Assembly (NCBI GenBank): GCA_018350325.1
Contig: JAEVLN010000001.1
Coordinates: 3,563,254 to 3,627,253, forward strand
Direction of reading: 5' to 3'
DNA from: Globodera rostochiensis
Taxonomy: Eukaryota > Nematoda > Chromadorea > Rhabditida > Heteroderidae
DNA length: 64,000 nucleotides
The notes beneath the pieces were generated by a model. That model saw only the letters and a program-made list of their open reading frames with translations, made no database searches and was not told where the DNA came from. Positions 21,701 through 30,883 of the stretch are shown piece by piece (position 1 is the first letter of the stretch; the number at the start of each line of letters is the position of its first letter). The position numbers and the translations under genes were made by a program.

Positions 21701-22114
21701 TTTTGATGACAGTTTGTTAAGAAAATTAGTCACAAAAAATGTAAAAGTTCAAAACAAAAGGGTCCCCCTTCTGTTTTTTTTTACAAAAAACATTCCCCCC
21801 CCCCCTTGTGTACGGGCCTGATACCCATCACAAAAAGCGTCGGACTTTATTCCCGAAGACAACCCAAAAAAAGAAGGAATTTCAGTCCAAAAATGATAGT
21901 ACACTTCGCTATTGTCACAACATCCGTTGTGGTAGTCGATATTAATTTTTCATTTTGATCCGTTCAAGTCCAACCCAAAACTGCGGCTTCGCTGCATTTT
22001 TGCGCGTGTACTGTCCTGTCATTTGATGCTTATTTTTGTTCACAGGTACGTCTTTGGAAATTGTCCATCTACAAGCTGCTTGGAATGGCCGCCGGCGGGT
22101 CGGATTCGCAGTGA
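18718..22114 (+). CDS. RRM / acidic-repeat / SLBP-domain fusion protein (predicted, 9 exons)
   Basis: Predicted exons are 18718-18786, 18842-18904, 18958-19221, 19273-19359, 19566-19673, 19875-19939, 19986-21018, 21075-21239 and 22046-22114. All splice phases agree and the coding length gives 640 residues. Residues 1-80 are Gly/Asn/Arg-rich, with a repeated GGRNNGPND module. An RRM spans about 142-225: RNP2-like KIYGLR, a weak RNP1 at GYRYAKL, then LNGRSLGGRKIKVYF. Residues ~278-556 are acidic DQKEEQEVDGG repeats. Residues ~564-640 are the histone-mRNA stem-loop-binding domain: TDLVTLRRRGRE, IPNKYANCSRRSWDKQ, then VRLWKLSIYKLLG from the last exon. Family members bind the 3' hairpin of histone mRNAs. 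The usual TPNK is IPNK here, losing the phosphorylated Thr, and the loop before it is shorter. The reading frame is open upstream to 18,673, so the start is uncertain. A hAT-like element sits in the last intron. The RRM-SLBP join rests on splice phase only. Confidence 0.72.
20161..20997 (+). repeat. In-frame acidic minisatellite (DQKEEQEVDG repeats)
   Basis: Coding tandem repeat of 30-36 bp units built on GATCAGAAGGAAGAACAAGAAGTTGATGGC-like DNA. It encodes 10- to 12-residue units with variants QEIDGG, GVEEVDDD and the more divergent DEDEVVDDSAEE in the middle. Unit length varies by whole codons (DG or DGG), so the frame is kept. It lies in exon 7 of the RRM/SLBP gene and separates the two RNA-binding domains. 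The reverse strand also shows long open frames, which are shadows of the repeat. Confidence 0.9.
21303..21820. mobile_element. hAT-like non-autonomous element in the SLBP-gene intron
   Basis: Ends are CAGGGCCGTAC on the left and, read inward from the right, CAGGCCCGTAC (one mismatch). Both sides are flanked by the 8-bp direct repeat ATACCCAT (21295-21302 and 21821-21828), the target-duplication length of hAT transposons. Two copies of the hairpin word CGGCGGTGCCGATAGGC lie inside, at about 21.54 and 21.66 kb. No transposase is present. It occupies most of the 806-bp final intron of the RRM/SLBP gene. Confidence 0.85.
21829..22045 (+). other. Remainder of the final intron of the RRM/SLBP gene
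   Basis: AT-rich sequence between the hAT-like element and the acceptor TTGTTCACAG at 22,045. No additional coding signal is seen. Confidence 0.5.
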
Positions 22115-22689
22115 ATGTGCGCCCCATCAGAAGTCTCTCACCGATCGATCGATTCTGTATGATTTGTAAAGCAATCTCAAGTCAATGCAAACCAAAGCAT
22201 CTAAATAAACGATATACATTAAGCTGTGGGAGTAAATACCACAACTAGGGATCTCAAATCATCTGCGAAAAAATTCGGCCGCTGTGTGTTACTCAAAAGT
22301 CGTTTTTTCTTTAATTTTCAAAAATTTCATTATTTTTTTAAATGGGATCGTGTCGATAAAAAAGTATTTTGATTTGTTTTCTTTAGTGAAAAATCGTCAC
22401 CTAATTCCCGCTACATGCGACGATTCTTCTCAAATTTTCACCATCACTAGAAAACAATGGAATATCTCAATGCTTAGAAATTATTTTTTATGCTTTCCTT
22501 CACGAGTTATAGGGAAAAAGGCTCCTAATTTTATAGAATTTTGATTAAATGCGTGAAAACCATCGACATCATTTTTGAATTTAGTCTTTTTTTTCTTTAC
22601 TTTTTTTCGTGTCAAAACTCTTGGCAAAATGTTTATGCGGTAATAAAATGCTAAATGACGCAGCGCGTTTTTTTTCTTTGGCGCCACTA

Positions 22690-22850
22690 CAACTCGCCTA
22701 TGTAACATTTCGCCTACAAAGCCAAAAAGCAACACTTCGCCTACGCAACATTTCGCCTATTTACATTTCGCCTACACAGCCAATAGGCAACAGGTTAAAA
22801 TGTTACATTTCGCCTACCCAGTCAAAAAGTAACATTTCGCCTACAAATTT
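22690..22850 (+). repeat. Short tandem words ACATTTCGCCTAC
   Basis: At least six copies of (A)CATTTCGCCTAC or close variants, separated by 8-25 bp spacers such as AAAGCCAAAAAGCA. The style resembles the terminal arrays of the foldback elements at 24.1-24.6 and 36.3-37.7 kb, but no opposite-orientation partner array was found nearby. Confidence 0.75.
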
Positions 22851-23049
22851 TAAAAATTACGATTTAAAAAAAAAATTTTCTTTGACAAACGATTGCGAAG
22901 GCACAAAAGCTTCAAATTTTTATTAACGCATTCCATTGACAACAAAAAAATGATAAAAATGAATGATTGGTTAGATTTTGGTTAGACCCCGGCACTTGTG
23001 GTTTTTTGTGGCTATGAAAACCACACGGTCCTTCCAGATCACAACATTT

Positions 23050-23222
23050 GAATATACGAGTCAACACGCCACAACATTTTTTGAATACACGCAACATCCA
23101 ACCCCAAATTACCACATCCAGCCACGTATTACCACATTCAACCACAAATTACCACATTTTACCACATGCCTCCCACATTTTACCACATCCCTCCCACATT
23201 TTACCACATGCCTCCCAAATAA
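23050..23222 (+). repeat. Tandem TTACCACAT / CCTCCCACATT array
   Basis: About ten copies of ACCACATT-type words with interspersed CATGCCTCCCACATTT units, ending just before CYFIP exon material. No open frame across it is credible. Confidence 0.75.
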
Positions 23223-24021
23223 ATTTTGCGTATTATTTTATAAAGAAAAACAAAAAAGCACTTCAAGATGGCTGAATTTATTAATCCGCCGTTGATTTGC
23301 TAATTGCTGATTGTGAGTCAGGTCTGAGATGAGTTAAACCATTTGCCTCGGTGTTTCTTGCATAATTCTACCAATATCTCCTCCAACCCGTTCACTTTTT
23401 TACACAACCTTTTAGTTGCTGGGTCGTTCCATCGATTTGAATCGCCTCGTTTCACAACGAATCAATGCAGTTTTGTGGCTCCAAATTATTCAAAATTTGT
23501 ATGAAATTTTTTCTAGGCTTTGCTTCGCTCATTGGACGTGGCAATCTCAAAATTTGAGGCTGAGGGTCTTCACTACATCATGGTGTGGTGAAGTTGATAC
23601 ATTTTGGTTAGTTAGTTTGGTGTGTTGTGTTGCAGGTATTGGACAATCTGGTCGAAGTGAACCGGTTGTGCCATCGGCTGCTCTCCGACCATTTGGGCTC
23701 CCTGGCGGACTTTCAGGACCTTTTGTTGGAGGCAAATCGCCAAGTGTCGGCGCCCAACGGACGCATCACTTTGCACGTTTTCGCCGAGTTGACGGACGAC
23801 TTGCTGCCCAACTTTTGCTTCAGCACCACCACACGTCGTTTTGTCCGTGGAAAGGTCCCAAATTTTCGGAATTTTTTGAAAAATTTTAACATTCTTATTT
23901 CCGAGCGTAAAAAAGCAAACAAGTTGACCCACAATATCGTTTTTGAACTTGTTTCCACATTTTGGGATTTGCTTTTACACATTCAACTTGTCCCATATTC
24001 CTTTCGGCAACGATTGTTTCG

Positions 24022-24046
24022 TGGCTCAGTTGGTTAAGCTCTTCGC
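24022..24046 (+). other. tRNA A-box-like remnant in a CYFIP intron
   Basis: The stretch TGGCTCAGTTGGTTAAGC matches the tRNA D-arm / A-box pattern. No B-box partner is visible downstream, where a foldback element begins at 24,081. Probably a truncated tRNA-derived SINE head. Confidence 0.45.
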
Positions 24047-24080
24047 TTCCTTTATATAAAATACTCCAACAGATAAACAC

Positions 24081-24635
24081 GGTGTCCGTACGTTTTGCCA
24101 TCTTACGTTTTGCCACCCCAGCACAAATGTTACTTTTTGCCAGCTCAGCAAAAATGTTACGTTTTGCCACGAAATTTGCCAACCGACATAAAAAACAAAT
24201 GTTTTATTGCGACCGACAAATCTGTAAATTGTGACCAGTGTACTGATGTTGGAATAGTATTAGGGTTGCACGGGACCGGGATCAGCATGTTGAACCGGGA
24301 CCGGGATTGACAATAGAGGACAATTTTTTTGTAGTTGTCAATAGTGGACTTTTATTCAAATATCTTCCTCATTGTCAATTCCCCCATCCAACTCAATTTT
24401 TTTTGAAATTCTGCTTTACTTTTAGGGGGTGGGGGTAGGCGGTAGCTAATGCTCCGTGTGTCGTTGTGCCTTTTTCGAATTGCCTTGTTCGGCAGCTTCT
24501 TCATCCTCATCCGGGTAATTTTGTTGGAGTGGCAAAATCTAAGGTGGCAAAAAGTAACATTTTTGCTGGGGTAGCAAAACGTAACATTTTTGCTGGAGTG
24601 GCAAAATGTAATGGTGGCAAAACGTAGGGTTACCG
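24081..24635. mobile_element. Foldback element with tandem-array termini, in a CYFIP intron
   Basis: The left ~100 bp carries repeated TACGTTTTGCCA and AAATGTTAC words. The right ~100 bp (24,540-24,635) carries their reverse complement (GGCAAAACGTA, GTAACATTT). Flanks are a perfect 8-bp direct repeat ATAAACAC (24073-24080 and 24636-24643). The interior has no transposase. It lies in the ~1-kb intron between the exons ending at 23,854 and starting at 24,889. Confidence 0.85.
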
Positions 24636-25801
24636 ATAAACACCATTTATTGCTCAATCGGAAGTGATGATAAAAACAGACCTGTACGGAATAGTTTATG
24701 TCGATTAAACCTCTAAGAAGTTCTGATCCGATTCGTTCCTTTTTGCTTTTTTTTAGCTCTTCGGTTTGGCCTCTTTTTTGTTTACTTGCAAAATCGCGTT
24801 TTGATCAATCCCTTCTATTCATTAATTTAATTCCAATTTTTTATTTCTTTTTAAACGTTTTCAATTCCCAAAAATGACTTTTTTTCAGCTGAACTATCGC
24901 AAGCCCCCCGAGCGTGGGCGCCCGCCCAATGTAGGCGGTACAGTACGAATTCGGCTCCAAGTCGCTGAACGCCGCATTCTCCAACCTGTCGATGATGTTC
25001 AGCGGCTTCATCGGTGTCCCCCATTTACGGGTAGTGGCCAAATTGGTCGGCTACCAGGTAAAAATGTAATAAACAAAATAATAAATGTTTTTTTCAAATT
25101 TTTAGGGGATTTCTGCAATTCTGTTCGACCTTCTGTGCCTGGCCCGGCGTTTGCTCAACGATCAGATAAAGACGCATTTTCGAGTACTGCTCGGACTTAT
25201 GCCCAAAACGTGCAAATTGCAGCGCTTCGAATATGGCGTTGAAGGTTTTGGCGTTGTTGATAGGTTTTTCATAGTTTGGCTACCGGACTTTTTGGTCCTT
25301 TTTTTGTTGAGGGCAAATTTGCTTTTTTTTTGTTATTAGCCAAATTTCAGGCAATTTGCAATATTTCATCCACCAACTGCGCGACTTTTCCGCCTACGGC
25401 CCGCTGAGACGCGAATGTTGCCAAAGTCTCCGCGAATTGAGCAACATTTTGGCGTTGGCTTTGCTGGTCGAGTTGAGGTTGGCCCAGGAGGAAATGTTTG
25501 ACCTGCTCGCCGCCGCCGCCTTCACCAACCAAATCCCAAAGCTTTACGCAAAAAGTACGAAAACAAAACAAATTGTTTATTCGTTCACAGATTTGGAAGA
25601 GCAGGAAATGAAAATGCACAAATTGGAGAGCAAATATTCACGACTACAAATTGCCACCATCGTCCGCCAGTTAGGCACTGAAACGGTCGGCGAAAACGGA
25701 ATTTTTGAGGAGGACAGGGAGCCGTACCGATCTTTACGGATTTTTTGAGCGAAAGTGCTGAAAGTAAATTTGGGGAAAAGCCACCAAATCCAATTTTCTG
25801 A

Positions 25802-26023
<222 letters not shown>

Positions 26024-27065
26024 TGAGTGTTGGTCAAGGAGCAAGAAACGAGGAAAGACTGGTTGACGTCGCCCGAAAAGAATTTTGTTTAAACGCTTAA
26101 AGAATTGCTCCAAACAAATTCAGCAAATTTTTTTGAGGCGGTTGAGGGAATTAAACAAAATATCCTTTATTTAAATTGGACTCAACCTCCAAGGTCCGCC
26201 TTCCAACTCGCCCTTTCGCTTGCCCAAGTGCAACTCCAAGGACAGCAGCTGTCCTTCATTGGCAGTGCCTCGTCCTCCTTGTCGTCGGTGGAAAATGTTT
26301 ACGGAACGTTGAAGAAAGGCGTCACGGTCGGTTCGTCCTCGATCAGCATGCCATTGAACGGGGGAGTGCAACAACAGCAACAGGGAACGACCGTTGAGTG
26401 AGTGTTGTAATCGATCATTGAATGATCGGTCCAATGTTGATAACCGAACTTTTAAACTCTTTTTTAAAAGATTTCTTAAAAATCCCAAATATTCTAACAA
26501 TTTAGAGAGCTGTTTGGCGACGGCATTTACTGGGCGGGCTGTGCCATCATTCGCCTGTTGGGCCAACATCGGCGTTTTGAAGTGCTCGACTTCTCCTACC
26601 ACATTTTGCGGGTCAATCGGGCGGTTGGCGTTGAAAGGACAGCGGCAAACGCAGCAGCAACAACAGACTGTGAATATAATATAAAACTTTTCTGTACTCA
26701 GCGAATTGCGCGGGGAGGGCGAGGGAGGGAGTTATTTAAAATGGCATTTTGCTCCCGAATATCTAATTGCAGATTGCTGGACTCATCGACCGAATTCGCC
26801 GTGTTCAGGCACAACACAATCAGGTAAGGTCCACGAGGGGAAAATGTTCAACACCAAAAAAATTTTTTTTGAGGTTTTTGCCTTCCTCGGCAATTATTGC
26901 GGCCAGTTGGACGGGCAGGAGGAGCAAGAAGTTCGACACTTTGCGCCCCCAGTCTACCAGCCCCAGCAAAATCCGTACGCAAACGGCCACGAGGGAAGCG
27001 CGTTGTGAAAACCAATCAAAAGCTTGATCAATTTACTTTTAATTTAGTGATCATTTTACTTTAAT

Positions 27066-27180
27066 TTGGAAAACACACCCCTAAACGTCTTTTTTTTTTG
27101 GCTTGCCCCCCTCCCCCCCGAAAAAATTTTCTGGCTAGCCTTGGGGTCGGCGGTGCCGATAGGCGCCGCCGAGAAAATTT
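27066..27180 (+). repeat. Dispersed repeat, near-identical to 38,949-39,063
   Basis: About 115 bp from GGAAAACACACCCCTAAACG through a T-run and a C-run to the hairpin word CGGCGGTGCCGATAGGC and GCCGCCGAGAAAATTT. The copy at 38.95 kb is almost base-for-base the same, implying recent spread. It starts about 60 bp after the CYFIP stop. Confidence 0.9.
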
Positions 27181-27980
27181 ACAGAAGATGTGATGCTTTT
27201 TTGCTTTAAAAAAAATTGAAAATGAGGTTTTTTATTAAGAAAATTCCCAATTATTTCAAACCGGAAACGCTTTTTCATTAAAAATGAAACACACAGAGAA
27301 AAAATGGATGGACATTATGCCAAATATTCAAAATTTTAGAAATTTACCATTTACCAGTGAAATTTCTAAAAAGCCTCAAAAAACCTCATCAAACTCCAAA
27401 AAACCACAAAATGAGGCTAAACCTCATTTTGAACGATTTTGTTATAAAAAATCGATTACGAAAAAAAAAAAATTTTTTCAAAAAATTGTTCGAATTCGGT
27501 TCCGGGGTTCGAAATTGGTCAAAATAGAGGTCAGATTCGAATTCTTGGCCCTCGAATACCCCTCAAAAATTTTTTTATCGACTTTTGATTTTTTTTATTT
27601 TTTTTTGAGGGGAACGAGTTGGGGTGGAACGAGTTGGCGGGGAACGAGTCGTCCTTTTACCTTTTTCAGACCCCACACCTAATGAATTATACCATTCGAT
27701 TTTGCTTATTGAGCTGAGTAAGGAATCTGAAAAAAATTCTTGCCGGAAAGAACTATGAAGAAAGTTATGGCTCCTCAAAGTGTGCCAAAACACCATAGTC
27801 GGCAATATTTGTTAAGAAATTAAAGCAAAAAGTTTAAAAAATGTGATTAATTTTTTTCTAAAATTTTTTTTGTGCCTTTTTTATTATAAAAAAAAAGATT
27901 TTAAAATTTATTATAAATATTTAATAATAAGGGAAGAGTCTCTGGTGACAAGAAGAAAAACAAATAATTCATTGCACTCA
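27181..27980. other. No gene seen; AT-rich with degraded repeat
   Basis: AT-rich sequence. About 27,690-27,790 (GCTTATTGAGCTGAGTAAGG and following) is a diverged copy of the arm of the inverted-repeat element at 40.5-41.4 kb. Short open frames on both strands show no recognisable protein. Confidence 0.5.
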
Positions 27981-27983
27981 AGC

Positions 27984-28195
27984 GGGTCTGAACCCAATCC
28001 TCGCGAATGTTAAGTTGTAATAAATCTGCCGATTTATCAAAAAATGTTAAACGGTTTTGTTCAAAAAGGGGGTCGTGCCAGGGCGGCACACACACACACA
28101 TCTGCCCACGCTTTCGTGTCCGACTAGTCGATTCAGTGGCATTTGTTTGCTCGCAAGTCCAACGACAATACCGCGAGCGCTACCACTGAGCCACG
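27984..28195 (-). repeat. tRNA-derived SINE-like piece
   Basis: On the minus strand TGGCTCAGTGGTAGCGCTCGC (near 28,192-28,172) is an A-box-like D-arm, and GGGTTCAGACCC (27,995-27,984) is B-box-like. They lie ~175 bp apart, so this is not a functional tRNA. It may be a tRNA-derived element with an insertion that includes a short (CA)n tract near 28,088. Confidence 0.4.
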
Positions 28196-28382
28196 ACACC
28201 CCTCTATAAGTCAATTTAATAAAAAGGGTAAGGAAGCAACCAATTTCCAGCCTATCCTCTCCCTCACCCCCGAAAAATTACAAATTTTATAAAAATTGAG
28301 ATTTTAAACCGGGGTTATCGGTTTAAAATGATTTTGTGCTTCGTGAGGGCACTAATTGGGCAATTTGGGTTAAAATTCAAAG

Positions 28383-28660
28383 GTTTTTCCGGAGCCCGAA
28401 AGGTTTAATCCCGACCGATTTTTGGATGAGGACGGGAAATTGCGACGTTGCGACGAGCTAATCCCTTTTTCGATTGGCAAAAGGTTGCCGCCGCTTTTTT
28501 AATTATTATTAATTTACTCTAATCGCATTCATTTTAGCCAATATAAGGCAATGAACGTTCTCAAAAACTCGTCCAGAGATTGTGGAGGGAAGGGACTCAG
28601 TCTCGAGACTCAATTCCGACGCTTGTCGAGACCGGCACACAATCACTCATTTTGTAATTG
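28383..28660 (+). pseudogene. Cytochrome P450 fragment: meander and heme-binding loop
   Basis: Exon 28383-28483 reads VFPEPERFNPDRFLDEDG and ends at SIGK. A phase-matching acceptor at 28,576 continues with RDCGGKGLSLETQF. Together they give the P450 heme signature (F-x-x-G-x-R-x-C-x-G) with the cysteine ligand present. No start, N-terminal domain or convincing C-terminal end is on this strand. The preceding P450 segment lies on the opposite strand at 28,756-29,137 and its splice phase matches, so the two are probably one gene broken by an inversion or a misassembly. Confidence 0.75.
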
Positions 28661-28755
28661 CTTCAGGTCAGTGCCGGAAAAATTCGTCCTGAGTTGAAGC
28701 GAATTCCAAGTGCCGTCGCGCATTGCCCTCCGTTCACATGTCGCAATTAATTAAC

Positions 28756-29137
28756 TCTTTCGTCGCACAAAATCACCGAAATTTGTGGCACAATGCAAGT
28801 GCCCTCGCGCAGCACAAAACCATTGGCCAACTTCACGTCACTTCCGACGGTTGGCAAGAAATTTTGGGGCGCAATGTTCGCGCATCGGAGAATTTCCTTA
28901 AAATAAAATTTTCGAATATTTATTTGTTATTTTTGCACACCGTATCTGACTTACGTTAGTGACTGCTCTGGTGTACGGTAATTGGGCTTTGTCCGCTACG
29001 GTAATCATTCGTCGCCCGCCCGTTACGGTATCGTCGCTGATCAGCAGCTGGTCAATCTCTTCGCACATTTTGGCCAACGGCCCTTCATTGTTTAGCAGAA
29101 ATGCGATTCCCCAGCTCAGAACAGAGACTACCGTTTC
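28756..29137 (-). pseudogene. Cytochrome P450 fragment: I-helix to pre-meander
   Basis: Exon 29137-28955 encodes ETVVSVLSWGIAFLLNNEG, then MCEEIDQLL and DKAQLPYTRAVTN, the I-to-K helix region. Exon 28896-28756 encodes EILRCANIAPQNFLP with the K-helix E-x-x-R (EILR), then GFVLREGTCIVPQISVILC-DER. The donor after DER (GTTAAT) is phase 0. The expected next exon (FPEPERF) is on the plus strand 370 bp away. The N-terminal part is not found upstream, where GC-rich repeats sit. Confidence 0.75.
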
Positions 29138-29341
29138 CTTGAGTTTGCAAAGCATAAAAATTAAAAAATGGAAATTAATTAGTCGTAATTTCAATGTTAA
29201 CATAAAACGTTTTAATGTTTTATGCTTTTTATATATAAAGAATGCTTTTTGTTCAAATGACCTGTCCCGTCACCCAAAGGTCGAAGCACATCATTCCCAG
29301 CTGATAAGTGCTTCTTAATTTGCGCAATGAATGAATGAATG

Positions 29342-29656
29342 TAGGGTTGGCCCTCGACCCCGAACCCCGAGCCTCAAATGGGGACGTCCCCGACCCCGAC
29401 ATGGCCAACCCCGGCCTCTCCGACTTTCCCACCCCCGAGGGGTCGGAGACCAACCCTAAATGAATGAATGAATTGAATGTAGGGTTGGCCCCCGAACCCC
29501 GAGCCTCAAATGGGAACGTCCCCGACCCCGAGACATGGCCAACCCCGGCCTCTCCGACTTTCCCACCCCCGAGGGGTCGGAGACCAACCCTAAATGAATG
29601 AATTGAATGTAGGGTTGACCCTCGAACCCCGAGCCTCAAATGGGAACGTCCCCGAC
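29342..29656. mobile_element. Three adjacent copies of a GC-rich hAT-like short element
   Basis: Copy 1 (29342-29458) starts TAGGGTTGG, ends CCAACCCTA and is flanked by AATGAATG on both sides. Copy 2 (29480-29592) has the same termini and AATGAATG on its right. Copy 3 starts at about 29,610 and is cut off near 29,656. Interiors are nearly identical (CCCCGAACCCCGAGCC, CCCCGAGGGGTCGGAG). The copies could be tandem amplification including the flank, or repeated insertion at an AATG-rich target. Confidence 0.75.
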
Positions 29657-29706
29657 TAAATTTTCTTCTTTTTTTTAAAAATTAAATTCAACAAAACTCT
29701 GTTCAG

Positions 29707-30180
29707 ATGTCAGAAAACATTCGAACTGGCAAACAATTGACGCCGACTTTGTCCTTCCACTTTTGGATGGTTTTCGCCAGTGCCCTCACTGCCTATTGGA
29801 GTTATTTCGAGATTCCCGGATTTGCTTACATGCTTATGGCCGGTAACATTGCAAATGTTGAGGCACTAATGATCGCGTGGGTTATAATGGCGCCCCCCCC
29901 CCCACGAGACAACCTTTTTTTAAGTTTAAGATGCCATCCTTTCCTAAAACGCGATGCCATCTCCACCCTTCGACGAATATTTGTGTTCAAACGGCCAACA
30001 AATCGGGTGCACGACGACGGGGGGCAGCAGACGACAAAATGTGCCAAAAACAACAACAGAAAAAGCATAGCAATGCACGACTTGATCAACGGGAAGGCGC
30101 TGGTCGTCTCGTCGATGGGCCAAGACATTTACTTCGATTCTCTGTGGAAGTATTGGAATGAGGGGAAGTGCGCAAAGTGA
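29707..30180 (+). CDS. Hypothetical protein, one N-terminal hydrophobic segment
   Basis: The 157-codon frame starts MSENIRTGKQLTP, followed by a hydrophobic stretch with FHFWMVFASALTAYW and then YFEIPGFAYMLMAGNI. The layout (membrane anchor, then IPG... and GNI) is loosely like a P450 N-terminus, which would fit the nearby P450 pieces, but the similarity is too weak to assign. A C-run at about 29,894 (PPPPR) is a likely indel site, so the second half (ending KYWNEGKCAK) may not belong in the same frame. I do not recognise the product. Confidence 0.3.
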   Translation: MSENIRTGKQLTPTLSFHFWMVFASALTAYWSYFEIPGFAYMLMAGNIANVEALMIAWVIMAPPPPRDNLFLSLRCHPFLKRDAISTLRRIFVFKRPTNRVHDDGGQQTTKCAKNNNRKSIAMHDLINGKALVVSSMGQDIYFDSLWKYWNEGKCAK

Positions 30181-30883
30181 TGAAAAAAAGTTATGTTTGT
30201 CGGCACTTTTTCCGGAAACAGCTCTACCCAAGGCGGCAACTTCTGTTTAGGCGGGAAAGAAATGTTTTCAAACTTTAAACTTATATAATAAAATAAATAT
30301 TCAATTCTAAAGGGCAATCATTGAATTTAATAATTTTTCTTGTCCAACCCAATTCTCCTGTTTTTGTGGCACTGATGATGCTTTTGCATTGAGTGGGGTG
30401 AATGTGTGGGCTAAATAAAATACTCAACTCCATAAACCGTTTAAACGACAACTTTCATTTCTTACAAATTCTGTCAATTCATTACTCTCCGACACATTGC
30501 TTAAAACAATTCTCGAGATTGAATTGGGTGGATTAATTCACTAAAGAGACGGAGATTGGGCTTACAAATTAGGCATGGGAAGGAAGTCTCAATCAAATTA
30601 ATTCAGCTTCGGGCGGCCGTCCGCTGTAGTAATTTTGTTCAAAGGGACAAAATGCCGGCAGAGGACGAAAGGAAAGTCCCGGGGGAATCGCCGGAAGGCT
30701 TTTAGAGTGCCGAATTGAGAGCGAACGAAGCGGAGAGAATGAAGGTGTTGGCGGCAAATGGTTGGGGGCGAGGGCGGGGGTAGTGTGAAGATGAGACCGA
30801 AACGGAAGCCAATCGGCGGAAGGCACTGAACGTCCGTCTGAAGCGATATTTGGGATTTTCGAATAAAAGATTCTGTCGCACCA
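30181..30883. other. Intergenic, no gene seen
   Basis: AT-rich sequence, then a mixed region upstream of 30,883 with short open frames lacking recognisable motifs. It contains the 3' flank of the Pax gene. Confidence 0.5.
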
